Assembly (NCBI RefSeq): GCF_042435035.1
Contig: NZ_JBHMQT010000003.1
Location: forward strand, 124,001-188,000
Origin: Sphaerimonospora cavernae
Lineage (GTDB): Bacteria > Actinomycetota > Actinomycetes > Streptosporangiales > Streptosporangiaceae
Reading direction: 5' to 3'
DNA: 64,000 nt
The notes beneath the pieces were generated by a model. That model was not told where the DNA came from. It ran no database searches and saw nothing but the letters and a program-made list of their open reading frames with translations. Shown here in pieces: positions 34,524 through 42,069 of this stretch (positions are counted from its first letter, which is position 1; every line of letters starts with the position of its first letter). Made by a program: the position numbers and the translations under genes.

Positions 34524-35953
34524 TCCTCGAAACCGGGCTGGGGACCAAGGCAGTGATCGCTGGAGGGGGCATCGTGTCGAGCATCGCGCTGATCGCCGGT
34601 TTGACCGGTGGCGCCAAAATGGCGGAGACCTCGGCTGACATCACCAAGCTCGTCGCGGCGGTTTGTTCGTCCCGAGGCCGGCCATCGGAAGGAACGACCA
34701 CCGTGGTCGGCCTGGACCGCGAGCAGGCTACGAACGCGCGCGCCGTGGTGGATGCGGCAAAGGTCCTGCGGCTTCCGCCGCGTGCCGCCGTCATCGGCGT
34801 TGCCACAGCATTGCAGGAGTCCGATCTGAGGAACGACGCGGTGGGAGGCCGCGGCACGTCCTTCGGGATTTTTCAGCAGCGCCCGGCAAGCGGGTGGGGG
34901 ACCAGGACCGAGGTGACCGACCCCCGATACGCGGCCCGAGCGTTCTTCACTCGGCTGATCAAAGTGCGCGGCTGGGACACCATGCCGCTGACGAAAGCGG
35001 CGGCGATCGTGCAACGGCCGAGGGAGGACCTGCGCGACGAGTACGCCAAGCATGAACCTGCGGCCAAGAAGATCGTCGGCCTGCTGTGGGGATCGCAGGA
35101 TCACGATGAGAACAGTCAACCTCTCGATGTCTCCCCGCAAGTACTGGAGGAGGTACGTACGAGCATCCAGGCTGCTGTCGCTCTCGACATTCCTCGGGAG
35201 GTGATCATCGCAGACGTCGGTGCTCACCTTGGCTCCCACGGGAGTGGCATGGACTCCTCGGGAGTCAGGAGGAAATCCGAGGAGATCGTCACTGCTGCCG
35301 AAGAGCAACTATGCAGCGAGTTGGGAGGCAGGAAGGGTGCGCCTCCTGCCAGCGTCGCCGTGGGATCTGGCCGAGGAGCGATAGCCGTACAGGCCGCACT
35401 CGGGATGCGCGGAGTGCCCTACTCCTTCTCCGGCGTCCCAGCCGGGGGCGCTGAGTTCATTCTCCACGTTTGCGCAGATCAAGCGGCTGATGCTGAGCAA
35501 GGTACTTCTGCAACAGAGGCAGTCCGAGGAGTACATGGGCGTGTCGTATCGTCGCGCTGCCGAGTGGTGGCGAACGCGGTGGGGTTCGCACTGGCTCAGA
35601 CGGGCAAGCCGTACCGGTGGGGCGCGACGGGCCCGGGTTCCTTCGACTGTTCGGGTCTGGTGATGAAGGCGTACGCCGCCGCGGGGGTGCGGATCCCCCG
35701 GACCACGTTCGAGCAGTGGCCGTTCGGCGTCCGCGTTCCGGTTGGCCAGGAGCAGCCCGGCGATCTGGTGTTCTTCAACAGCGGACCGGGTAGTTCGTCG
35801 GGCCGGCCGGGCCATGTCGGGATCGTCGTGGGCGACGGCAAGATGGTCGAGGCCCGGTGCACTCGATGCGGGCCGATCACGGTCGCGTCCTACCGGAGCG
35901 GGCGGCCGGTGGTTGGGTTCACCCGGCCACGGGCAACCGCGTCGAGGACGTGA
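34520..35953 (+). CDS. Lytic transglycosylase/NlpC-P60 cell-wall hydrolase (VirB1-like)
   Basis: 477 aa. Residue ~10-28 is a membrane anchor, then a lysozyme-like segment (VIGVATALQESDLRNDAVG, SFGIFQQRPASGWG). The C-terminal domain is NlpC/P60: GKPYRWGATGPGSFDCSGLV with catalytic Cys, and GRPGHVGIVVGDG with the His. It locally opens peptidoglycan for the transfer apparatus. Between ~310 and 360 the sequence is odd: an aborted second NlpC start (RGVPYSFSGVPAGG) and about 100 bases with the wrong codon-position bias. It overlaps the preceding gene by ATGA. Confidence 0.87.
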   Translation: MILETGLGTKAVIAGGGIVSSIALIAGLTGGAKMAETSADITKLVAAVCSSRGRPSEGTTTVVGLDREQATNARAVVDAAKVLRLPPRAAVIGVATALQESDLRNDAVGGRGTSFGIFQQRPASGWGTRTEVTDPRYAARAFFTRLIKVRGWDTMPLTKAAAIVQRPREDLRDEYAKHEPAAKKIVGLLWGSQDHDENSQPLDVSPQVLEEVRTSIQAAVALDIPREVIIADVGAHLGSHGSGMDSSGVRRKSEEIVTAAEEQLCSELGGRKGAPPASVAVGSGRGAIAVQAALGMRGVPYSFSGVPAGGAEFILHVCADQAADAEQGTSATEAVRGVHGRVVSSRCRVVANAVGFALAQTGKPYRWGATGPGSFDCSGLVMKAYAAAGVRIPRTTFEQWPFGVRVPVGQEQPGDLVFFNSGPGSSSGRPGHVGIVVGDGKMVEARCTRCGPITVASYRSGRPVVGFTRPRATASRT

Positions 35954-36211
35954 CGGCGCATGGGCCAGTAACCCCAGCCGAGAACGAGAGCTCATCGGAG
36001 CTATCCGTCCCGGCTGAGTCTTCCCTTCTTCCTCACTGCCGACATCGGCTCACAACGTCGTCCGCTTGGACCCATCGGCACAGGCTGGCGAGCCCCAGTT
36101 GAATCCGACATAGCGGACGTATCGCCCCAAGGTTGAAACCCATTCAGAGGAGCCCTGGCCGCCGTCGTAGGACCACGGCATGCCAGCCAAGCCCGGAGAG
36201 TGACCTTAATC

Positions 36212-36412
36212 GTGAACACGAACACGCCGAAGGTGCGCGCACGGCCCTTGCCAGTCGATCTTGTCGGCGGGCTCAGAGGCCTGCTCTACCTTCTCCCGCG
36301 TGCGCCCCTCACACCCGACGACTGCGATGCGCTGTCTGCGGCCCTTACCGCCTGGGCCGCCTCTGCCCGTGAGCCGGATCAGGAAGCCAACATCCAAGCA
36401 ACGAGCGAGTAG
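36212..36412 (+). CDS. Small hypothetical protein of the element
   Basis: About 66 aa from GTG 36212, with GGAGAG 11 bases upstream (GTG 36200 is the alternative). Contains LVGGLRGLLYLLPRAPLTPD and a C-terminal acidic/Ala helix. No family recognised. It lies 258 bases beyond the transfer operon, in which nothing else is seen. Confidence 0.5.
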   Translation: MNTNTPKVRARPLPVDLVGGLRGLLYLLPRAPLTPDDCDALSAALTAWAASAREPDQEANIQATSE

Positions 36413-36579
36413 GTGGATGATGAGATCCACCAGCTGATACGCCGAGCGTCCCGGTTTCGTTGTTGTCTGGCCCCGCGTGAGCGTAGGCTCTCTGATGACC
36501 GCTCTCACCGTTTTCTTGGTCGATTTCGATGAGGTAGGTCGGGGGTCGGTTCGTTCGCGAGCCGGCCCTCCTTACTTAC

Positions 36580-37077
36580 TTACTTAGGGCTCTCCTCATT
36601 CGCGAGATATGCCTGAAGCAGGGTGAAACCCGGCATCGCCTCATGCGGCAGGACTCCCACGGTGAACACTTCCGGGTCATCGAAAACCGGCTCCCCGCTT
36701 GGGCGGCGCGCGTACGGAACCCGCCCGTAGTCCACGCCGTCGTCCCGGTCGCAGCTCATCCAGGCGATGGCCTCCTGCTCGCCTTCCCTCAGGGGATGGT
36801 TCGACACTGCTCGCATGGCCACGGTGCTTGGCGGCATGAACACCCATACCTGCGGTACGGCAAGCACCCAGCGGGCCGCGTCGATCTCGTGGGCTTTGGC
36901 GGCAGCCCGCGTCTCGAAGGCGGCGGCGGTCGGCTCGTCACGGAGGTAGTCATAGTCGCTGAGCACGAGCTTGCGCGCACCGCTCAAGACGACGATGGCG
37001 GGGCAGTCGCGCGCGATGATGCTCTTTTCCAGCCGCTCAACAACCTCGTAGAGCAAGCTTTCCGTCTCGTCGTTCAT
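36580..37077 (-). CDS. Hypothetical protein, 165 aa
   Basis: ATG 37077 has GGAGGG upstream. The sequence is soluble and acidic, beginning MNDETESLLYEVVERLEKSI, with a conserved-looking ARWVLAVPQVWVFMPPS in the middle. No recognised domain. It lies between transfer genes and the CBASS-like module, probably element cargo. Four short TTAC/CTTA units sit just beyond its stop. Confidence 0.7.
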   Translation of the reverse strand: MNDETESLLYEVVERLEKSIIARDCPAIVVLSGARKLVLSDYDYLRDEPTAAAFETRAAAKAHEIDAARWVLAVPQVWVFMPPSTVAMRAVSNHPLREGEQEAIAWMSCDRDDGVDYGRVPYARRPSGEPVFDDPEVFTVGVLPHEAMPGFTLLQAYLANEESPK

Positions 37078-37718
37078 CGCGCCCTCCGAGCGTCCGCCAA
37101 CGTGCCTGATACTGCCGTATGAGGCGTCAGGTCAGGGGCTTCCACGCCTCGGCATTCCGTTGCCGGTCCCTGCACCGCATATGCTTTCATGCCCATATGT
37201 CTGCGGGTAGGGCCTGGCGTGTGGGGAGCTCGAAGTCATCGTCCTCGACAGACGCCAAGCTCGCCGCATCTCCCAGCACGTGAGAGGGATCCACTACGAG
37301 GGGATTAGCGCTGTGCGCGGCTACTGTAAGCGCAATGTGTGCTGGTGCCTGGGGGTCCGGGAACGGCCGCCAGCAAGCCACGGTAGGTGGCAGCGGAGCC
37401 TGATAGACGGCCACGTCCGTGCAGCGGAACACCGGGACTCATTCATGCTCCCCAGGTCACAGATCATGTCCGGTGACCTGATCTTCTCCGCTGGCAGCCC
37501 CACGAACCCCCACACGATCCACCACGTCGGCGGGGCCTGATCCACGCTCCGCCACCGGCAGCGCCGCTGTACGGGTTGAGGCCTGATCCAGTGTCCCCTG
37601 CCGAGAACTCCAGTTCATCGGCGCCGTTCGCCCCTCCTGACTCATGGTCGGAGATGTCGGTTGCGTCGGCTTTGTCGGCTGGGACCCTTAGAGTTCTTGC
37701 GACAGGGGAGGTGAGGCG
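37078..37718. other. Gene-free interval upstream of the CBASS-like module
   Basis: About 640 bases with no supportable gene; short frames on both strands have mixed codon use. Promoter of the CD-NTase gene must lie near its 3' end. The final GGGAGGTGAGG is the Shine-Dalgarno of the TTG start at 37719. Confidence 0.5.
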
Positions 37719-38603
37719 TTGACTGCACTGTGGGAAGCGGTCGACCAGTATCTGGCCGACCGCGCTCCGAAGGACTGGGAGAAGGCCGAGGTTCGCCGTT
37801 ACCGGCAGCGGATTCACGACATCTTGAGCTCAGAGTTCCGCCTGATGTCGTTCTTCCAGAGCGGGTCATTCCAGCACGGCACCGCGGTCACTCCGTATAG
37901 CGACGTCGACTACATGGCCCGCATCCACTTCGAAGACAAGCCGAACTCGTCGAACACAATCCTCGACAAGTTGCGCGACGTACTGAAGCGCGAACTGTGG
38001 GAAGCCAACAAGGTGTTTTTGGCACGACCCACGGTGACCTTGCAGTTTACGGGATTCGTGACGAACTACGAGATCACCCCGGCGTATCTGCTGCATGGAG
38101 ACAGCGATGAGAACCGAGTGGTGCTAATTCCGGCTTCCGGCGGCGAATGGCGGGAGGCCGCACCTCAAGCGCACAACAAGTTCGTGGCCGAGATGGACCG
38201 TAAGCACACTGGCGACGTCCGGGAGATCGCCCGGCTGCTCAAGGCGTGGAAGTACGAACACGCAGTACCGATCTCGTCCTTCTACCTTGAGATGCGGTGC
38301 GCGGAGTACGGCAAGAACAACGCCAGCATCTGGGCACTCAGCGCGCTTCGAACCATCGTCGGGAGCATGATCAGTACCGGCCTCGCAGCCATGAACGATC
38401 CGACAAAGTTGGTTTCCCGCATCACCGCCTGCTCTGGCGAGTCGAACCGGCTTATGGCAATAACCCGACTGCGCTCCTTGAAGAAGCACCTCGATGCAGC
38501 CTACGAGGCCTGGCTGGCCGGCGAGTCGAAGAGGTGGGACATGAACCAGGCCCTGCGCGCTATCTGGGGCACCGGATTCCCGTACTGTGACCCCAGCTCT
38601 TAA
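37719..38603 (+). CDS. CD-NTase (cGAS/DncV-like nucleotidyltransferase), CBASS sensor
   Basis: 294 aa. Would make a cyclic oligonucleotide second messenger on phage infection. The nucleotidyltransferase core has G49-S50 in QSGSFQHGT, the metal pair D62/D64 in TPYSDVDYMARI, and a third acid E118 in TNYEITPAY. A helical SMODS/OAS-like C-terminal part follows (REIARLLKAWKYEHAVPIS). TTG 37719 with GGGAGGTGAGG upstream. A S-4TM effector gene follows 12 bases later, the classic minimal pairing. Lower local G+C than neighbours suggests recent gain. Confidence 0.9.
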   Translation: MTALWEAVDQYLADRAPKDWEKAEVRRYRQRIHDILSSEFRLMSFFQSGSFQHGTAVTPYSDVDYMARIHFEDKPNSSNTILDKLRDVLKRELWEANKVFLARPTVTLQFTGFVTNYEITPAYLLHGDSDENRVVLIPASGGEWREAAPQAHNKFVAEMDRKHTGDVREIARLLKAWKYEHAVPISSFYLEMRCAEYGKNNASIWALSALRTIVGSMISTGLAAMNDPTKLVSRITACSGESNRLMAITRLRSLKKHLDAAYEAWLAGESKRWDMNQALRAIWGTGFPYCDPSS

Positions 38604-38615
38604 GTAGAGGAATAC

Positions 38616-39518
38616 ATGGCAAGTGGTCAGCCGACGCCTATCGCGATCGCACAGAACACGGACTACTCACGGCGACTCCTCGCGGCGCAGTCCCGCCTCT
38701 ACACCGATGCGAAGCGTATCCATGATGCCCGGGTCGCAACCGTGGTTGTGCTTGCCATCGCAACCGTCGCCCTTGCCCTTACGCTCCCGGACCTTCGTCT
38801 GGTGGTTGGGACAATTGGTGGTGCGATAACTTTCCTCTGGTCGATCATGGCTAGCGGTAGAGAGAAGCGTCGCCGTCGTGAGGCGGCTTATGTGCAGGAG
38901 GAGTTCGACACCCACGTCTTCGGCCTCCCGTGGAACAACTTCGCCGCCGACCACCCGTCACCGTCTGTCATCGCCGAGTCCGCTGCCCGGTATCGCGGGA
39001 ACCGAACGAAGGACTGGTACCCGGACACCCGCAATGTGGTCCGTCCGTTGGATGTTCTGATCTGTCAGCGGAGCAACCTGGGGTGGGGTTCGTCAATGCA
39101 CCGACTCTACGCCGCAGGCCTGACCGGTTCCGTGGTCTTTCTGGTCGTGGCTGGCGTGACCGTTGCTCTGGTAGCCCGACTCTCGGCAGCCGATGCTCTG
39201 ACCGCAGTCCTGATCCCTTTCCTTGGGCCAGTGCGCGAACTCGTCGAGATGGTTCAAGCAAACCGAGACAGCGGAGACATGAAGGCCAAGACGGAGGCGA
39301 AGGTGCTCGATCTATGGAGTCGAGGGTTGAAGGACGCAACTGCCGTAACAGTCGACGATTGCCGTGCGGTGCAGGACCGCATCTTGAGCATCCGGCAGAG
39401 CAATGCGCACGTTCCGGACTGGCTCGACAACATACGCCGCAGCCACAATGAGGCCCTGATGCAGGAAAGCGCTGAGCACATGATTGAGGAGGCTGTCCGA
39501 CATGGTCGGGTGTGTTGA
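38616..39518 (+). CDS. S-4TM (SMODS-associated four-TM) CBASS effector
   Basis: 300 aa membrane protein. Two helices at ~40-58 and 62-80 (ATVVVLAIATVALALTLPD, VVGTIGGAITFLWSIMASG) and two at ~165-207 (GSVVFLVVAGVTVALVARL, ADALTAVLIPFLGPVRELVE) are separated by a soluble domain with SGREKRRRREAAYVQEEFD and NRTKDWYPDT. This is the S-4TM arrangement. On binding the second messenger it should disrupt the membrane and kill or arrest the infected cell. No ancillary ubiquitin-like or HORMA genes follow, so this is a minimal type I-like system. Confidence 0.85.
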   Translation: MASGQPTPIAIAQNTDYSRRLLAAQSRLYTDAKRIHDARVATVVVLAIATVALALTLPDLRLVVGTIGGAITFLWSIMASGREKRRRREAAYVQEEFDTHVFGLPWNNFAADHPSPSVIAESAARYRGNRTKDWYPDTRNVVRPLDVLICQRSNLGWGSSMHRLYAAGLTGSVVFLVVAGVTVALVARLSAADALTAVLIPFLGPVRELVEMVQANRDSGDMKAKTEAKVLDLWSRGLKDATAVTVDDCRAVQDRILSIRQSNAHVPDWLDNIRRSHNEALMQESAEHMIEEAVRHGRVC

Positions 39519-39608
39519 CCTCGGTTCGGCTATTGTCGTACCTATTGCTGACCCTGACTCGGGTTCCTGATGGTCTGGTGGGCGCAGGTCCTTCATGAAC
39601 CGCTCAAG

Positions 39609-39645
39609 GTACGGCTCCCGCTGCTTTAGTCAGCGGGAGCCGTAC
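39609..39645. terminator. Bidirectional terminator hairpin
   Basis: A perfect 15-bp stem (GTACGGCTCCCGCTG and its complement) with a CTTTAGT loop lies between the convergent ends of the S-4TM gene and the DUF932 gene. There is no long T run, as usual in actinomycetes. Confidence 0.85.
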
Positions 39646-39662
39646 GGTTCCAACGTGCGAGA

Positions 39663-40688
39663 TCAGGCTGCGGCGACGCTGAGTGGTCGGTCCAAGATCT
39701 TGGACAGGGTGATCAGGGTGCCTTGGTCGAGGTCGTCGATGGCTCCGGTGACGGCGCGGAGCATGTTGCGTTCGGCTCGTTCGGCGCCGCGTACGTTCTG
39801 CTCGTGATGGGTGAAGGTGTTCACCGCTTGGACGACGCCCCAGGCCGTGCCGCTCCAGGGAGCCACCCGGTGGTCGTGGTCCCAGAGTTTGGTCAGGGTG
39901 TCGCGCTTGTGCTCGGCCATGGTGCGGCTACGGCCTCGCTCGTCGGGCATCGGGACGTGGGCGTCCAGGAACTTGTTCCACTGCCGCCGAGAGACCTCAA
40001 CCCGGCACAGCTCGCGTACGGCCGTGGAGAACTCATCGGCCAGCGCGTAGACGATGTTCAGCGCGTCGCGGGCTTCGGCGAGGCGCAGCCGTGAGTGCCG
40101 TGAGTGCTTGATCTTGACCTGTTGTCCGCGTTCGGCGAGGCCGGCGGCCATCGTGTTGTCGCACACGATGCTGGTCACCGCCCGTTTGAACGTGGTGGCC
40201 AATGATCCGTCGAAGGACGTCGCGCCGAACAGGTGGGGGCGGAACTCGACGCCCTCGGGCGTGACCACGTTCTCGGGGACCTCGACCGACACCCAGGCGA
40301 CCGCCCCGTTCTTCAGCAGCCCGGCCGAGCCGATCGACAGGTCGGAGTCCAGGAGTCGGGAGATGGTGTTGATCAGCCACTCGACGTAGGGATGCGGCTC
40401 GTACCCGTCGGAGAAGATGCCCATGACGTGGCCGTTGTCGCTCCGCACGATCGCCTGCCTGCCGGGCACCTGGGCGAGCCCGCCGCGCGGGTCCTCGACA
40501 TAGACCGGGCTGGACAGCGCCTCCCAGTTGAACAGCCGCCGCTTGACGTCATCAACCGGGATCGGGCCGGAGTAGTGGTTCGGCTCCTCCCCCTGCATGC
40601 TCGCGCGGTAGTGCCAGGCCGTGCCCCGCCTGTCGGTGAATCCGATCAGCGTGTTGGCGTTCAGCCACTCCAGAGTTTCCTTGGACAT
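39663..40688 (-). CDS. DUF932 phage/plasmid-like protein
   Basis: 341 aa from ATG 40688 (GGAGAAGG upstream). Matches the DUF932/TIGR03299 family carried by plasmids and phages: MSKETLEWLNANTLIGFTDR, EDPRGGLAQVPGRQAIVRSD, TFKRAVTSIVCDNTMAAGLA, and a C-terminal TAWGVVQAVNTFTHHEQNVR. The biochemical role is unknown; members are abundant in mobile elements and sometimes highly expressed. It starts the minus-strand block of element genes on its downstream side. Confidence 0.9.
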   Translation of the reverse strand: MSKETLEWLNANTLIGFTDRRGTAWHYRASMQGEEPNHYSGPIPVDDVKRRLFNWEALSSPVYVEDPRGGLAQVPGRQAIVRSDNGHVMGIFSDGYEPHPYVEWLINTISRLLDSDLSIGSAGLLKNGAVAWVSVEVPENVVTPEGVEFRPHLFGATSFDGSLATTFKRAVTSIVCDNTMAAGLAERGQQVKIKHSRHSRLRLAEARDALNIVYALADEFSTAVRELCRVEVSRRQWNKFLDAHVPMPDERGRSRTMAEHKRDTLTKLWDHDHRVAPWSGTAWGVVQAVNTFTHHEQNVRGAERAERNMLRAVTGAIDDLDQGTLITLSKILDRPLSVAAA

Positions 40689-40719
40689 GGTCCTTCTCCG
40701 ATTCGGTGGAAATGGGAAA

Positions 40720-40742
40720 GGCACCGGCCGTAGGCCGGTGCC
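40720..40742 (-). terminator. Hairpin between minus-strand element genes
   Basis: A 10-bp perfect stem GGCACCGGCC/GGCCGGTGCC with a GTA loop, lying 115 bases after the end of the gene at 40858-41421 and just upstream of the DUF932 start. On the minus strand it is followed by TTTCCCATTTCC. Confidence 0.7.
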
Positions 40743-40857
40743 GTCGGTGTCGTTACGTGGGTGTCGCATGCTGGGCGGAACGTGGCCGGATCTGTTCCGG
40801 TCTCGCAGCGTTCCGCCCCGGGAGTTCGGGTGCCGGTCCCGGTGTTTCGGGTGCTGG

Positions 40858-41421
40858 TCAGGTGGCGCGGTGCTGTACGGCGTAGGCCATGCGTTCGGTG
40901 AGTTCGCGGTCGGCGTCGCGGATCTCGATCGTGCTGGTGGTGGTGTCGCCGCGCAGGGTGAACGTGCCGATGGTGTTGCCGAGTCGCCAGCGGATGACGG
41001 TTTCGCGTTCTTTCTCGGTGAGCGTCGCGTCTGGCAGCAGGGTCATCAGGGTTTCGGCGAACTCGGCCCGGGTGCCGTTCTCGGCCGACCGGGCGGCCAG
41101 CCGTTCACAGCAGGCGACCAGGTCTCGCCGGTAGTCGGGCAACAGGCGGCGCTCGATCCTTTTGGCGACGAACTTGGCTCCGCGGGCGGCCGTCACGGTG
41201 ATCTCGTGCCGCCGCAGGTTGAGGAGCATGCCCCGGCTTCCGTCGGGGTAGACGCCGAGCACCCTGATGCGGCCCTGCTGGTTCCAGATCGGGTGCACGA
41301 CGAGCCGGACGCCGGCCGGTCCCATCAGGTAGGCCGGATGGCCGGGCCGCACCAGCGGCGTGAAGCCCTCCAGGTGCTCGGCGACTTCGAACACCAGCTC
41401 GTCGACCTCCCATTCATTCAT
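40858..41421 (-). CDS. Hypothetical element protein, 187 aa
   Basis: ATG 41421 has GAAAGGAGA upstream. Soluble, with a β-rich N-terminal half (RPGHPAYLMGPAGVRLVVHP, RIRVLGVYPDGS) and a helical C-terminal half rich in Arg. No family recognised. Its upstream region holds one copy of the GGACG...TATTTA promoter-like module (41597-41628), so it is probably transcribed alone from that site and ended at the hairpin 40720-40742. Confidence 0.75.
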   Translation of the reverse strand: MNEWEVDELVFEVAEHLEGFTPLVRPGHPAYLMGPAGVRLVVHPIWNQQGRIRVLGVYPDGSRGMLLNLRRHEITVTAARGAKFVAKRIERRLLPDYRRDLVACCERLAARSAENGTRAEFAETLMTLLPDATLTEKERETVIRWRLGNTIGTFTLRGDTTTSTIEIRDADRELTERMAYAVQHRAT

Positions 41422-41596
41422 AGGCAGATCTCCTTTCACATTGAGTTGATTGATTAGTTCAAAATCGGGCCGGTCTCGCTCGCGGATACCGCATCCTCCC
41501 GTGCTGGACGCGCCGCGATGATTGACCGGAGAAAAGGTGACGTGAATTGCGGGCAGGTCGCGATCACGCTGTCTGCCGTCGTTTGCCGCTCACATC

Positions 41597-41628
41597 TAAA
41601 TACGGGAGGCAGGAAGGCCCGAACGTCC
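41597..41628 (-). promoter_or_regulatory. Promoter-like module, copy E
   Basis: On the minus strand GGACG, 21 bases, then TATTTA, followed by GATGTGAGCGG. The same boxes at exactly the same spacing occur four times at 46.2-46.8 kb. This copy lies 176 bases upstream of the start at 41421. The rest of 41422-41757 holds no gene. Confidence 0.65.
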
Positions 41629-41757
41629 AAGTCCACGAAACCGCGCATGTTCGTGAGCAGCATGGACAGCCCGAACGGCAGCGTGCGTGGCATCGGGTTC
41701 GGCAGGTACCGCGGTGCGGCGCGGAACCTGCCGAACCGTTATCGGAAACAGCTGGCT

Positions 41758-42069
41758 TTATGACTGCTCTTCGTTGAGCATCCGTTCTTGGTCGGCGCGG
41801 AAACGGTAGATGTCCCGGCCGGGTTTTGAGCATTCCGGGCAGCCGCATGCGTGACCGTGAATGTCGCCGATGCGGAACATCTGGACGCGGCTTTCCCAGG
41901 GTGCTGGGTAGAGCGATTCGTCCAGTTCCACGCGAGCGTATCCGCGCTGCTCGTTGACCTCGGCGACCGTTCCCGGGTAGTAGAACGGCGACGTGTGCGG
42001 CTCTGACCACCAGGGCCGTACCGGAATGTGGAAGGAGGGCCGGACCAGGACACGGTCACCGGCCTTCAC
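41758..42069 (-). CDS. Small hypothetical element protein with CxxC motif
   Basis: 103 aa from GTG 42069 (AAGGGGG upstream), overlapping the ComM-like gene by 14 bases. N-terminal MKAGDRVLVRPSFHIPVRPW and YPGTVAEVNEQRGYARVELD look like a small SH3-like β-barrel, followed by a GHACGCPECSKPG cysteine motif. Possibly a nucleic-acid or protein binding module; no family assigned. Confidence 0.7.
   Translation of the reverse strand: MKAGDRVLVRPSFHIPVRPWWSEPHTSPFYYPGTVAEVNEQRGYARVELDESLYPAPWESRVQMFRIGDIHGHACGCPECSKPGRDIYRFRADQERMLNEEQS

Noticed and set aside
36565..36590. Short CTTA/TTAC tandem repeat
   Set aside because: Only three to four units beyond a stop codon; too short to infer function.
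37187..37540. Short ORFs between 37187 and 37540 on both strands
   Set aside because: Overlapping frames with mixed codon use and no recognisable features; treated as intergenic.
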